NCBI RefSeq assembly: GCF_018614615.1
Contig: NZ_JAGGOK010000069.1
Span: 1 to 64,000 of the forward strand
Length of the DNA: 64,000 bases
Reading direction: 5' to 3'
Source of the DNA: Streptomyces sp. ISL-100
GTDB lineage: Bacteria; Actinomycetota; Actinomycetes; Streptomycetales; Streptomycetaceae
Shown here one piece after another: positions 47,685 to 56,299 of the stretch. Below the pieces are notes generated by a model. The model saw only the letters and a program-made list of their open reading frames with translations. It made no database searches and was not told the origin of the DNA. The stretch's first letter is position 1, and each line of letters opens with the position of its first letter. A program made the translations under genes and the position numbers.

Positions 47685-48449
47685 TCAGTAGCGGCGCTCC
47701 TGCTTCTGCTTGTCCTCCATGCACAGCGTGGCGCGCGGGAAGGCCTGCATGCGCGCCTTGCCGATCGGCTTGCCGCAGACCTCACAGAGTCCGTACGTCC
47801 CGGCGTCCAGCCGCTCCAGGGCCCGCTCGGTCTGTTCCAGACGCTCGCGGGCGCTGGCCGCCAGTGCCAGCTCGTACTCCCGGGAGATGTTCTTGGTACC
47901 GGTGTCGGCCTGGTCGTCGCCCGCACCGTCCCCGGAGTCCCGCATCAGCCCGGTCACCGCCGCCTCCGACGCGATGATCTCGGCCCTGAGACCGGCGACC
48001 TCCTGTTCCAGCGCGGCCCGTGCCTCTGCGACCTCGTCCGGGGTCCAGGGATCCTCCCCCGGCCTGACGGCGAGCTCGTCGGGGGCCGCCGGGACGACCG
48101 TGCGGGACGTGGGAAGTGCTGTCGTCGTAGCCGTGGCCGCCTTCTTGGCGGCCGTGGTCCTGCTCGCGGTCTTCTTGGCAACCACCGTCTTGGCTCCTGT
48201 CTCTTCCGCGGCCGCAGCCGCCCCCTTGGCCGCAGGAGCGGCCCTCTTCGCAGCCGCCTTCTCGGCAGGTGCCTTCTTGGCCGGTGCCGCCTTCTTCGCG
48301 ACGGCCTTCTTCGCGACGCTCTTCTTCGCGGCGGTCTCCTTGGCGGCGGCCTTTTTCGCGACGGCCTTCTTCGCGACGGCTGCGTTGTCCGCGTCCTCCG
48401 TCGTGCCGATCCCGTCTGCGCTCTCTGCGGCGGTCTTCTTAGCCACCAT
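47685..48449 (-). CDS. TraR/DksA-type zinc-finger protein with H1-like Lys/Ala tail
   Basis: Protein of 254 residues. The first 110 residues are a histone H1-like array of AVAKK/AAKK units; the rest is DksA-like, with a coiled-coil (EAIIASEAAV to ERLEQTERALERLDAG) and zinc-finger region GTYGLCEVCGKPIGKARMQA and FPRATLCMEDKQKQ. Only three of the four canonical Cys are present: the fourth position is Asp, so the zinc site may be altered. DksA-type proteins act on RNA polymerase; the basic tail suggests DNA or RNA association as well. ATG at 48449. It stands upstream of lspA and divergent to the ileS leader. Confidence 0.9.
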   Translation of the reverse strand: MVAKKTAAESADGIGTTEDADNAAVAKKAVAKKAAAKETAAKKSVAKKAVAKKAAPAKKAPAEKAAAKRAAPAAKGAAAAAEETGAKTVVAKKTASRTTAAKKAATATTTALPTSRTVVPAAPDELAVRPGEDPWTPDEVAEARAALEQEVAGLRAEIIASEAAVTGLMRDSGDGAGDDQADTGTKNISREYELALAASARERLEQTERALERLDAGTYGLCEVCGKPIGKARMQAFPRATLCMEDKQKQERRY

Positions 48450-48737
48450 GGCCGCGGCCCCTTCACATATTGTGATCTTGCTCGCGCATCGTGCTGGGAC
48501 GATAAGTCGACCCCAGCCCCGCGGCAACGGGGCACGCCGCCGGTTCGGCCCCGCCGCACGCGGGACACGGTGAGCCTGCATCGGTTGTGCCCAGCTCTCC
48601 GCCCGGTAATCCGCTCGGAGGGCGCGGACGGAGTCCGCAGAGCGGCGTATGGCCATTCGGGTTATCGCCGTACGCTCCGGCGCCGCGCGAAAAACGGGGC
48701 GGCCCCCCGGCCCCCCGGCCCGTACACTGGGCGCAGC
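48450..48737. other. Divergent promoter region between DksA-like gene and ileS T-box
   Basis: No convincing gene is present in these 288 bases. A possible -10 element TACACT at 48723-48728 lies just before the start of the conserved leader RNA and may be the ileS promoter, though no clear -35 was seen. The left part must hold the promoter of the DksA-like gene. Confidence 0.5.
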
Positions 48738-49017
48738 GAAAGGCCTCGAAGGGGACGAGTAGCGTCGTACGCAGCCAAGAGCGACCCGGGGACGGTGTGA
48801 GCCCGGGGGCAGGCCCGACGTGAAGCATCACCCCTGAGCCGCCGGAAGAAAGCTTTGAACAGTGGGCTCCGCCCACGGACGCAAGGCCAGTAGAACCGGC
48901 ATCGCTGCCCCAATGAGGGGGTCACGGGCGCCGCCCGGGGCCAAGGAGGGTGGTACCGCGGGAGCAGCACAGCGCTCTCGTCCCTCCGACGGAAGTCACA
49001 GTCCGCCGGAGGAATCG
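48738..49017 (+). ncRNA. T-box riboswitch (Ile), translational type
   Basis: The leader contains the diagnostic T-box AGGGTGGTACCGCGG (48947-48961), with the TGGT bulge that pairs to the uncharged tRNA 3' end, and the downstream CTCGTCCCT (48977-48985). A likely Ile specifier ATC is at 48827-48829 in GAAGCATCACC. CCTCCGACGGA (48983-48993) can pair with TCCGCCGGAGG (49002-49012), hiding the ileS Shine-Dalgarno. No intrinsic terminator is present. Control should thus be at translation initiation: uncharged tRNA(Ile) frees the ribosome binding site. Confidence 0.93.
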
Positions 49018-52000
49018 ATGTCGATGTACCGCCAGGTGCCCGCCCAGGTCGACCTGCCCGCGCTCGAGCACGCCGTGCTCGAATTCTGGCGCGAGAACAA
49101 GGTCTTCTCGAAGAGTCTCGAACAGTCCGAGGGACGCCCGGAGTGGGTGTTCTACGAGGGCCCGCCCACCGCCAACGGCATGCCGGGCGCGCACCACATC
49201 GAGGCCCGCGTCTTCAAGGACGTCTTCCCGCGCTTCCGCACCATGCGGGGCTATCACGTCGCCCGCAAGGCCGGCTGGGACTGCCACGGCCTGCCCGTCG
49301 AGCTCGCCGTCGAGAAGGAGCTCGGCTTCAACGGCAAGAAGGACATCGAGGCGTACGGCATCGCGGAGTTCAACGCGAAGTGCCGCGAGTCGGTGACCCG
49401 CCACACCGACGCCTTCGCCGAGCTCACAACCCGCATGGGGTACTGGACGGACCTCGACAACGCGTACCGGACCATGGACCCGTCGTACGTCCAGTCGGTC
49501 TGGTGGTCCCTGAAGGAGATCTTCAACAAGGACCTGCTGGTCCAGGACCACCGCGTGGCCCCTTGGTGCCCCCGCTGCGGCACGGGCCTGTCCGACCACG
49601 AGCTGGCGCAGGGTTACGAGACGGTCGTCGACCCCTCGGTCTTCGTCCGCCTCCCCCTCACCTCGGGCCCGCTCGCGGGCGAGGCGTCGCTGCTGATCTG
49701 GACGACGACGCCCTGGACCCTCGTCTCCAACACGGCGGTGGCGGCCCACCCGGACGTCACCTACGTGGTGGCCACGAACGGCGAAGAGAACCTCGTCGTC
49801 GCCCAGCCCCTCCTGGAAAAGTCCCTGGGCGAAGGCTGGCAGTCCACCGGCCAGACCTTCACCGGCGCGGAGATGGAGCGCTGGACGTACGAGCGCCCCT
49901 TCGCCCTGGTCGAGTTCGAAAAGCCGGCCCACTTCGTGGTGAACGCCGACTACGTCACCACCGAGGACGGCACGGGTCTGGTCCACCAGGCCCCCGCATT
50001 CGGTGAGGACGACCTGAAGACCTGCCGGGCGTACGGCCTCCCGGTGGTCAACCCGGTCCTCCCGGACGGCACCTTCGCCCCGGAACTCACACTCGTCGGC
50101 GGCCAGTTCTTCAAGAAGGCCGACGAGGCCCTCACCGCGGACCTGGACGCGCGCGGCCTGCTCTTCCGCCACACCCCGTACGAGCACAGCTACCCGCACT
50201 GCTGGCGCTGCCACACCGCGCTTCTGTACTACGCACAGCCGTCCTGGTACATCAGGACCACCGCGGTCAAGGACGCGATGCTGCGCGAGAACGAACGGAC
50301 GAACTGGTTCCCGGACTCGGTGAAGCAGGGCCGCTTCGGCGACTGGCTGAACAACAACATCGACTGGGCGCTGTCCCGCAACCGCTACTGGGGCACCCCG
50401 CTCCCGATCTGGCGCTGCGAGGACAACCACCTCACGTGCGTGGGCTCGCTGGCCGAGCTCTCGGACCTGACCGGCACCGACCAGTCGTCCCTGGACCCGC
50501 ACCGCCCGTACATCGACGCGGTCACGTTCCCCTGCCCCACCTGTCAGCAGACCGCGACGCGCGTCCCCGAGGTCATCGACGCCTGGTACGACTCGGGCTC
50601 CATGCCGTTCGCGCAGTGGGGCTACCCGTACCAGAACAAGGAGCTCTTCGAGAAGCGCTACCCGGCGCAGTTCATCTCGGAGGCCATCGACCAGACCCGC
50701 GGCTGGTTCTACACGCTCATGGCGGTGGGCACGCTGGTCTTCGACAAGTCGTCGTACGAGAACGTCGTCTGCCTGGGTCACATCCTGGCCGAGGACGGCC
50801 GGAAGATGTCGAAGCACCTGGGCAACATCCTCCAGCCCATCCCGCTCATGGACCAGCACGGCGCCGACGCGGTCCGCTGGTTCATGGCGGCCGGCGGCTC
50901 GCCGTGGGCGGCGCGCCGAGTGGGCCACGGCACGATCCAGGAGGTGGTGAGGAAAACCCTCCTCACCTACTGGAACACGGTCGCCTTCCAGGCCCTGTAC
51001 GCCCGTACGTCGAACTGGGCGCCCAGCGCCGCGGACCCGGCCCCGGCCGACCGCCCGGTCCTGGACCGCTGGCTCCTGTCGGAACTCCACGCGCTGACGG
51101 ACCAGGTCACGCAGTCGATGGAGTCGTACGACACCCAACGAGCAGGCAAGCTCCTCTCTTCCTTCGTCGACGACCTGTCGAACTGGTACGTGCGCCGCTC
51201 GCGCCGCCGCTTCTGGCAGGGCGACAAGGCGGCGCTGCGCACCCTGCACGACGTAGTCGAGACGATCACGCGCCTGATGGCCCCGCTCACCCCCTTCATC
51301 ACCGAGCGGGTCTGGCAGGACATGATCGCCCCGGTCACGCCGGACGCCCCGGAGTCGGTCCACCTCTCGACGTGGCCGGACCCCGACCTCACAGCGATCG
51401 ACCCCACGCTCTCCCGGCAGATGGCGCTGGTACGCCGCCTGGTCGAGCTGGGGCGGGCGACGCGGGCGGAGTCGGGCGTCAAGACCCGCCAGCCGCTGTC
51501 CCGGGCCCTGATGGCGGCCTCGGGCTTCGAGTCCCTGACCCCGGAGCTCCAGGCGCAGATCACGGAGGAGCTGAACGTCTCCTCGCTCGCGTCCCTCTCG
51601 GAGGTCGGCGGCTCCCTCGTCGACACGACCGCCAAGGCGAACTTCCGCGCCCTCGGCAAGCGCTTCGGCAAGGGCGTCCAAGCAGTGGCCAAGGCGGTGG
51701 CGGAGGCGGACGCGGCAGCCCTCTCCCTTGCCCTGCGCGAGGGCACGGCAACGGTGCCGGTGGAGGGCGAATCGGTCACACTCTCCCCCGACGAAGTGAT
51801 CATCACCGAGACCCCGCGCGAGGGCTGGTCGGTGGCCTCGGACTCGGGCGCGACGGTCGCGCTGGACCTGGAGATCACCCCGGAGCTGCGGCGGGCGGGC
51901 CTGGCCCGTGACGCGATCCGGTTGATCCAGGAGGCCCGCAAGAACAGCGGCCTGGACGTGGCGGACCGCATCGCGGTCCGCTGGACCACCACGTCCGAGG

Positions 52001-52155
52001 AGACGGCGGCTGCCCTGTCCGAACACGCGGCCCTGATCGCGGACGAGGTCCTGGCCCTGGACTTCGCGTCCTCGGAAGCGGACGCCACGTACGGCACTCC
52101 CTTCACAGACGAGGGCCTGTCCCTGACCTTCCGCCTCCGCAAGACCGAGGCGTAA
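49018..52155 (+). CDS. ileS: Isoleucyl-tRNA synthetase, IleRS2 type with G-x-H-H motif
   Basis: Class I synthetase of 1045 residues that charges tRNA(Ile). The HIGH region reads GMPGAHHIEAR, with GAHH at residues 57-60 in place of HxGH; the KMSKS loop is KMSKH at 596-600 in EDGRKMSKHLGN. The CP1 editing domain includes LLIWTTTPWTLVSNTAVAAHP and EDGTGLVHQAPAFGEDD; the anticodon-binding helical domain lies after 690. The size and CP1 features fit the eukaryote-like IleRS2 clade. Literature that I recall links the GxHH form to very high mupirocin resistance. ATG at 49018 has the GGAGGA site inside the T-box sequestrator stem. Confidence 0.98.
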   Translation: MSMYRQVPAQVDLPALEHAVLEFWRENKVFSKSLEQSEGRPEWVFYEGPPTANGMPGAHHIEARVFKDVFPRFRTMRGYHVARKAGWDCHGLPVELAVEKELGFNGKKDIEAYGIAEFNAKCRESVTRHTDAFAELTTRMGYWTDLDNAYRTMDPSYVQSVWWSLKEIFNKDLLVQDHRVAPWCPRCGTGLSDHELAQGYETVVDPSVFVRLPLTSGPLAGEASLLIWTTTPWTLVSNTAVAAHPDVTYVVATNGEENLVVAQPLLEKSLGEGWQSTGQTFTGAEMERWTYERPFALVEFEKPAHFVVNADYVTTEDGTGLVHQAPAFGEDDLKTCRAYGLPVVNPVLPDGTFAPELTLVGGQFFKKADEALTADLDARGLLFRHTPYEHSYPHCWRCHTALLYYAQPSWYIRTTAVKDAMLRENERTNWFPDSVKQGRFGDWLNNNIDWALSRNRYWGTPLPIWRCEDNHLTCVGSLAELSDLTGTDQSSLDPHRPYIDAVTFPCPTCQQTATRVPEVIDAWYDSGSMPFAQWGYPYQNKELFEKRYPAQFISEAIDQTRGWFYTLMAVGTLVFDKSSYENVVCLGHILAEDGRKMSKHLGNILQPIPLMDQHGADAVRWFMAAGGSPWAARRVGHGTIQEVVRKTLLTYWNTVAFQALYARTSNWAPSAADPAPADRPVLDRWLLSELHALTDQVTQSMESYDTQRAGKLLSSFVDDLSNWYVRRSRRRFWQGDKAALRTLHDVVETITRLMAPLTPFITERVWQDMIAPVTPDAPESVHLSTWPDPDLTAIDPTLSRQMALVRRLVELGRATRAESGVKTRQPLSRALMAASGFESLTPELQAQITEELNVSSLASLSEVGGSLVDTTAKANFRALGKRFGKGVQAVAKAVAEADAAALSLALREGTATVPVEGESVTLSPDEVIITETPREGWSVASDSGATVALDLEITPELRRAGLARDAIRLIQEARKNSGLDVADRIAVRWTTTSEETAAALSEHAALIADEVLALDFASSEADATYGTPFTDEGLSLTFRLRKTEA

Positions 52156-52164
52156 CGCCGGGGG

Positions 52165-52197
52165 AAGGGCCCGGCCGACTGAGTCGGCCGGGCCCTT
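52165..52197 (+). terminator. Terminator hairpin after ileS
   Basis: AAGGGCCCGGCCGACT (52165-52180) and AGTCGGCCGGGCCCTT (52182-52197) are perfect 16-bp arms, followed by T-rich TCGTGTTT. It begins nine bases after the ileS stop. Confidence 0.92.
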
Positions 52198-52203
52198 TCG
52201 TGT

Positions 52204-52322
52204 TTCCCCTACTCGCCCCTACCCGCCCCTTACCGAACCGGGGGCAAGCCCCCAGACCCCTGCTGCCGCACCCCTCCAGCCTTTCCGGCGTCTGAGGGGC
52301 GGGTCCGGGGCGGAGCCCCCGA
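52204..52322. repeat. Dispersed intergenic repeat, diverged fourth locus
   Basis: CCCCTACTCGCCCCTACCCGCCCCTT (core CCTACCCGCCCCTT), CCCCAGACCCC, CCAGCCTTTCCGGCGTCTGAGG and GGGGCGGAGCCCC keep the order of units seen at 15.9, 26.4 and 29.2 kb, with more changes. It occupies the gap between the ileS and divIVA terminators. Confidence 0.7.
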
Positions 52323-52373
52323 GCCCGCCGCAGGCGCCACCCACCCGCACCCACCCCTGCGTGCGTACGCAAA

Positions 52374-52413
52374 AGGGCCGGGCCCCGGGGATAAATCCCC
52401 GGGGCCCGGCCCT
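52374..52413 (-). terminator. Strong terminator of divIVA
   Basis: A 19-bp perfect stem (52374-52392 with 52395-52413) with a minimal loop, followed on the minus strand by TTTTGCG. It lies 43 bases past the divIVA stop. Confidence 0.93.
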
Positions 52414-52455
52414 CAGCCTGCCGACGGCTACGCGCTCAGCGCGCGCAAGCGCCCG

Positions 52456-53676
52456 TCAGTTGTCGTCCTCGTCGATCAGGAACCCACGCATCGGCGAGGG
52501 CGCCTGCTGCATCGGCTGCGGCGCCTGCGGCCGAACCGGAGCCATCGGCTGAGTCATCGCCGGTGACATCTGCTGCTGGCCACCGTACGACGGACCGTTC
52601 GAGGACTGGCCGTGGCCGCCCATCGACGGGTTGCCACCCATGGAGTGCCCCATCGAACCCGCACCGGCCTGCGCCATGGAACCGCTCATCTGCGGAGCCG
52701 GCGGCAGCGACGCGGTCGCCGGAGTCCGCGGCGGAGCCAGCGAGTCGTCCGACTGGGTCTCCAGCTGACGCAGCTGGCTCTCCAGGTAGGACTTCAGCCG
52801 GGTACGGTACTCGCGCTCGAAGCCACGCAGGTCCTCGACCTTGCGCTCCAGCGTCGCGCGGGCCGACTCCAGCGAGCCCATCGCCACGCGGTGCTTCTCC
52901 TGCGCGTCCCGCTCCAGCGCGTCCGCCTTCGCACGGGCGTCCCGCTCCAGACCCTCGGCGCGGCTGCGTGCCTCACCGACGATCTTGTTGGCCTCGGAAC
53001 GGGCCTCGGCGATCGCCTGGTCGGCGGTCTGCTGCGCCAGCGAGAGCACACGTGCGGCGCTGTCGCCGCCGGGGCCCTGACCGGGCTGCGGGAGCTGCGG
53101 ACCGTGACCGCCCATGGGGCCGCCCATCGGGCCACCCATGCCCTGGCCCATCTGGCCCTGACCCATCTGCTGGCCCATCTGGCCCTGCATCTGGCCCTGA
53201 CCCATCGGGCCCTGCCCCATCGGGCCGGGACCGTGCTGGCCCTGACCGTGCTGGCCCTGACCGTGCTGACCGGGACCGAGCTGGCCCTGACCCATCTGAC
53301 CCTGACCGTGCTGGCCCTGCTGCTGGTGACCACTGGGTCCGGCGGGCAGCTGCGGCGCACCACCGGGCAGCTGGGGCGGACCCATCTGCGGCGGTTGCTG
53401 CTGGACCGGCGGGCCGGATATGGCCGCAGGCACGGGCGCGCCGGGACGATCCTGCTGCTCCGGCGGCTTGCGCATACCCTGCTGCTGCTGGTTCTGCGCG
53501 GCGGCACGCGTCGCGGCGGCCAGCTTGGCGCGCAGGTCCTCGTTCTCGCGCAGCAGGCGCGTCAGTTCGGCTTCGACCTCATCGAGGAAGGCATCGACCT
53601 CGTCCTCGTCATAGCCTTCTCGGAGGCGGACGGTCGTGAACTGCTTGTTCCGCACGTCCTCGGGGGTCAACGGCAT
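52456..53676 (-). CDS. divIVA: DivIVA polar growth protein
   Basis: Coiled-coil protein of 406 residues that marks hyphal tips and directs polar cell-wall growth; it is essential in Streptomyces. The membrane-binding N-domain is MPLTPEDVRNKQFTTVRLRE and GYDEDEVDAFLDEVE. A short first coil ends near 60. Residues 118-190 are a Gly/Gln/Met/His-rich repeat array (GQGQHGQGQ, MGQGQM) coded by nearly identical 6- to 9-base units. A long second coiled-coil (SAARVLSLAQQTADQAIAEA to QLRQLETQSDD) follows, then a Gly/Met/Pro-rich tail ending GFLIDEDDN. The repeat linker probably varies in length between strains. Confidence 0.97.
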   Translation of the reverse strand: MPLTPEDVRNKQFTTVRLREGYDEDEVDAFLDEVEAELTRLLRENEDLRAKLAAATRAAAQNQQQQGMRKPPEQQDRPGAPVPAAISGPPVQQQPPQMGPPQLPGGAPQLPAGPSGHQQQGQHGQGQMGQGQLGPGQHGQGQHGQGQHGPGPMGQGPMGQGQMQGQMGQQMGQGQMGQGMGGPMGGPMGGHGPQLPQPGQGPGGDSAARVLSLAQQTADQAIAEARSEANKIVGEARSRAEGLERDARAKADALERDAQEKHRVAMGSLESARATLERKVEDLRGFEREYRTRLKSYLESQLRQLETQSDDSLAPPRTPATASLPPAPQMSGSMAQAGAGSMGHSMGGNPSMGGHGQSSNGPSYGGQQQMSPAMTQPMAPVRPQAPQPMQQAPSPMRGFLIDEDDN

Positions 53677-53725
53677 CTCTTCTTCACCTCTACGTAGTCG
53701 TCGGCAGTCGGCAAGACCGTATCGC

Positions 53726-54010
53726 TCACACCCTGACCACGATGGTGATCAAGATGTAGACGATGATCATCAGAACGAAGAAGGACAGGTCGAGTGCCAC
53801 GCCCCCGAGACGCAGCGGCGGAATGAACCGCCGCAGGAGCTTGAGCGGTGGATCGGTGACAGTGTAGGTGGCCTCCAGAACGACCACCATCGCCTTGCCG
53901 GGTTCCCATGAGCGCGCGAACTGGAAGACGTAATCCATGACCAGCCGGAAGATCAGCACGATGAGGAAACACATCAGCGCGATGTAGATCACGTCCAGTG
54001 CCACACTCAT
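53726..54010 (-). CDS. YggT family membrane protein
   Basis: Protein of 94 residues with two membrane helices (VIYIALMCFLIVLIFRLVMDY and DLSFFVLMIIVYILITIVV) joined by a loop with TVTDPPLKLLRRFIPPLRLGG, the YggT signature PxLxxxRRxxPP. It belongs to the conserved division cluster between sepF and divIVA. A role in cell division or osmotic tolerance is suggested by its neighbours, but the molecular function is unknown. The ATG is at 54010, 70 bases after sepF; 49 bases separate it from divIVA. Confidence 0.93.
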   Translation of the reverse strand: MSVALDVIYIALMCFLIVLIFRLVMDYVFQFARSWEPGKAMVVVLEATYTVTDPPLKLLRRFIPPLRLGGVALDLSFFVLMIIVYILITIVVRV

Positions 54011-54080
54011 CTCGTGCTTCCCTCTCCCCGTGCTCTCACAACTCCGGCCTGCCGGCCGGGTTCGTTCCCGTTGTCATGTC

Positions 54081-54698
54081 TCAGCTCTGGTTGAAGAAAC
54101 CGCCCTCTGCGATACGGGCCTTGTCCTCCGCCGTGACATCGACGTTAGCAGGCGACAACAGGAACACCTTCTGCGTCACTCGCTCAATGCTGCCATGCAG
54201 GCCGAAGACGAGTCCCGCCGCAAAGTCGACAAGTCGCTTCGCGTCCGTGTCGTCCATCTCGGTCAGGTTCATGATCACCGGCGTGCCCTCGCGGAAGTGT
54301 TCCCCGATGGTACGGGCCTCGTTGTAGGTCCGGGGGTGCAGCGTGGTGATGCGGTAGGGCTCCCGCTCGGACACAACCTTGGGCATGATCACCGGTGCGT
54401 TCTTCTCCAGGTTCGGACGTTCAGGTGTGATGGATGCCACGGGGGCAATACGTGCGGGTCGTCCGATTTCCGCGGAAAGCGGAGCGACGTGGGGCGCAGG
54501 CTCGCGCTGCGCGGGCGGCTGCACCACGCGGACCGGTTCTTCGTGCCGCTCCTGGTGCGGGGGCTGGTGCCGGCGGTGCTCCCGCTCGGGCTCCGGCTCG
54601 GGCTCGAAATCGTCATCGGGATCGAAACCCCGGCCGTCGTACCCATCGTCCTCCACGAGGCCGAGGTAGACCGCCATCTTGCGCATCGCGCCGGCCAT
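54081..54698 (-). CDS. sepF: Cell division protein SepF
   Basis: Protein of 205 residues that links FtsZ filaments to the membrane. The N-terminal amphipathic helix ([14 protein letters not shown]) is the membrane anchor; an acidic/Pro-rich linker (residues 17-85) is followed by the conserved SepF domain, with [42 protein letters not shown] and [12 protein letters not shown]. The ATG at 54698 has GGAGGA upstream. It is the main SepF copy in the ftsZ neighbourhood; Streptomyces genomes also carry SepF-like paralogues elsewhere. Confidence 0.96.
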   Translation of the reverse strand: MAGAMRKMAVYLGLVEDDGYDGRGFDPDDDFEPEPEPEREHRRHQPPHQERHEEPVRVVQPPAQREPAPHVAPLSAEIGRPARIAPVASITPERPNLEKNAPVIMPKVVSEREPYRITTLHPRTYNEARTIGEHFREGTPVIMNLTEMDDTDAKRLVDFAAGLVFGLHGSIERVTQKVFLLSPANVDVTAEDKARIAEGGFFNQS

Positions 54699-54838
54699 TC
54701 TCTGAGTCCTCCGCTCTGTGGTGGATCGCCCTTGCTGCCAATCTCGCAGCGTCACCAAGTGCCCGCGATCCACTCGGCCCGCCCACTATCAGTGGGAATG
54801 ACCATATTTTCTGCTGTGGTCCGACTTGCTTCGCGACG

Positions 54839-55558
54839 TTACCCGAGCCTGGGGCGGACTCCGAGCACCGCAGTACCGACGCGTACATGTGTCGCTCCGG
54901 CGGCCACGGCCTGCTCAAGGTCCGCACTCATCCCCGCGGAGACCATGTTCGCAGCCGGATGGGCGGCGCGCAGGCTGGATGAGAATTCCATCAGCCGCTC
55001 GAACGCCGCCTGTTCGCGCCCCGCGTACGGTCCGGCGAGCGGCACGACCGTCATCAGCCCGCCGAGCCTCAGGCCCGGTGCGTCGGCCACCTTCGCGGCC
55101 AACTCCTCGATACCGTCGGGCGCGACGCCGCCGCGCTCCCCCCGCTCGCCCGACTCCGCGTCGAGTGCGACCTGAATGAGGCAGTCCAGCTCGCGCCCGG
55201 CCCGTACCGCCGCCGTAGACAGCGCAGTAACGAGCTTCGCGCGGTCGACGGACTGAACAACATCGGCATAACTCGCAACAGAACGGACCTTATTGGTCTG
55301 AAGCTGTCCGACGAAGTGCCAGCTGACCGGCAGGTCCGCCGACTCGGCCGCCTTGGGGGCCGCCTCCTGGTCCTTGTTCTCCGCGACATGGCGTACGCCG
55401 AGCTCGGCGAGCAGGCGCACATCGCTCGCCGGGTACGTCTTGGTGACCACGATCAGGGTCACCTCCTCACGCGCCCGCCCCGCGGCGGCGCACGCGGCGG
55501 AGATACGTTCCTCCACCTGCGCCAGATTTGCGGCGAGTTGAGTCTTACGGTCCGTCAT
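54839..55558 (-). CDS. YggS family PLP homeostasis protein
   Basis: Single-domain TIM barrel of 239 residues that binds pyridoxal phosphate and helps PLP balance (YggS/PLPHP). The PLP Lys is in LIVVTKTYPASDVRLLAE. GVRHVAENKDQEAAPKAAE, WHFVGQLQTNKVRSV and NMVSAGMSADLEQAVAAGATHVRVG are diagnostic. The usual family motif reads GENRVQE; here it is AENKDQE. The ATG is three bases downstream of the pgeF stop, so the two genes are coupled. A 140-base gap lies before sepF. Confidence 0.95.
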   Translation of the reverse strand: MTDRKTQLAANLAQVEERISAACAAAGRAREEVTLIVVTKTYPASDVRLLAELGVRHVAENKDQEAAPKAAESADLPVSWHFVGQLQTNKVRSVASYADVVQSVDRAKLVTALSTAAVRAGRELDCLIQVALDAESGERGERGGVAPDGIEELAAKVADAPGLRLGGLMTVVPLAGPYAGREQAAFERLMEFSSSLRAAHPAANMVSAGMSADLEQAVAAGATHVRVGTAVLGVRPRLG

Positions 55559-55561
55559 GTC

Positions 55562-56299
55562 CTACCCATCCAGCCAGACATATCCGGCGAGCCGCCCCGT
55601 GGTGCGGTCCCGGCGGTACGAGAAGTGGTCGCGCGACTCCAGCGTGCAGACCGGCGACTGCCACCGGTCGCGTACGCCGAGCGCTTCGAGCTGGGCGTGC
55701 ACTCCGGCGCTCACATCGACGGCCGGTCTTCCCCAACTGGTCTCCGACCAGGCCGCGGGCACGACTTCCGCGACCTCGGCTCGCATCCGCTCCGGTACTT
55801 CGTAGCAGCGCCCGCAGACGGCGGGCCCCGTACGCGCGGTGATACGGGAAGGATCGGCGCCCAGTGTGATCATCGCCTCGACTGCGGCGGGAACGACCCC
55901 CGCGACCATGCCGGGGCGTCCCGCGTGTGCGGCGGCCGCGACACCGGCGACCGGGTCGGCCAGCAGAACGGGCGTGCAGTCCGCGGTGAGTACGGCGAGC
56001 GCGAGTCCGCGCCGGGCGGTCACGACGGCGTCGACGGGAGGAATTCCCGCGTCGCCCCACGGCCCTTCGACCACGGCCACGTCCCGCCCGTGCACCTGAT
56101 TCATCCAGACGACCAGGTCCGGGTCGAGACCGAGCGACTTGGCCGCGAGTTCCCGGTTGCCGAGCACGGCGGCGGGGTCGTCGCCGACCGCGCCGCCGAG
56201 ATTGAGCTCCTCGTACGGAACGGCGCTCACCCCGCCCCACCTGTCGGTGAAGGCGAAGTGGGCGCCGCCCACGTGTATCGCGTCTTGCCGCACTGTCAC
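55562..56299 (-). CDS. pgeF: Laccase-domain protein, peptidoglycan editing factor PgeF
   Basis: Protein of 245 residues of the YfiH/YlmD family. The zinc-binding residues are visible in [30 protein letters not shown] and [16 protein letters not shown]. Older annotations call it polyphenol oxidase; members hydrolyse or phosphorolyse purine nucleosides or edit peptidoglycan precursors (removing Ser added in place of Ala). The ATG overlaps the ftsZ stop by four bases, so it is translationally coupled to ftsZ, in line with a cell-wall role. Confidence 0.93.
   Translation of the reverse strand: MTVRQDAIHVGGAHFAFTDRWGGVSAVPYEELNLGGAVGDDPAAVLGNRELAAKSLGLDPDLVVWMNQVHGRDVAVVEGPWGDAGIPPVDAVVTARRGLALAVLTADCTPVLLADPVAGVAAAAHAGRPGMVAGVVPAAVEAMITLGADPSRITARTGPAVCGRCYEVPERMRAEVAEVVPAAWSETSWGRPAVDVSAGVHAQLEALGVRDRWQSPVCTLESRDHFSYRRDRTTGRLAGYVWLDG

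Noticed and set aside
48922-52026. A 1034-residue reverse open frame across ileS
   Set aside because: Shadow of ileS in high-GC DNA; the forward strand has exact synthetase motifs.
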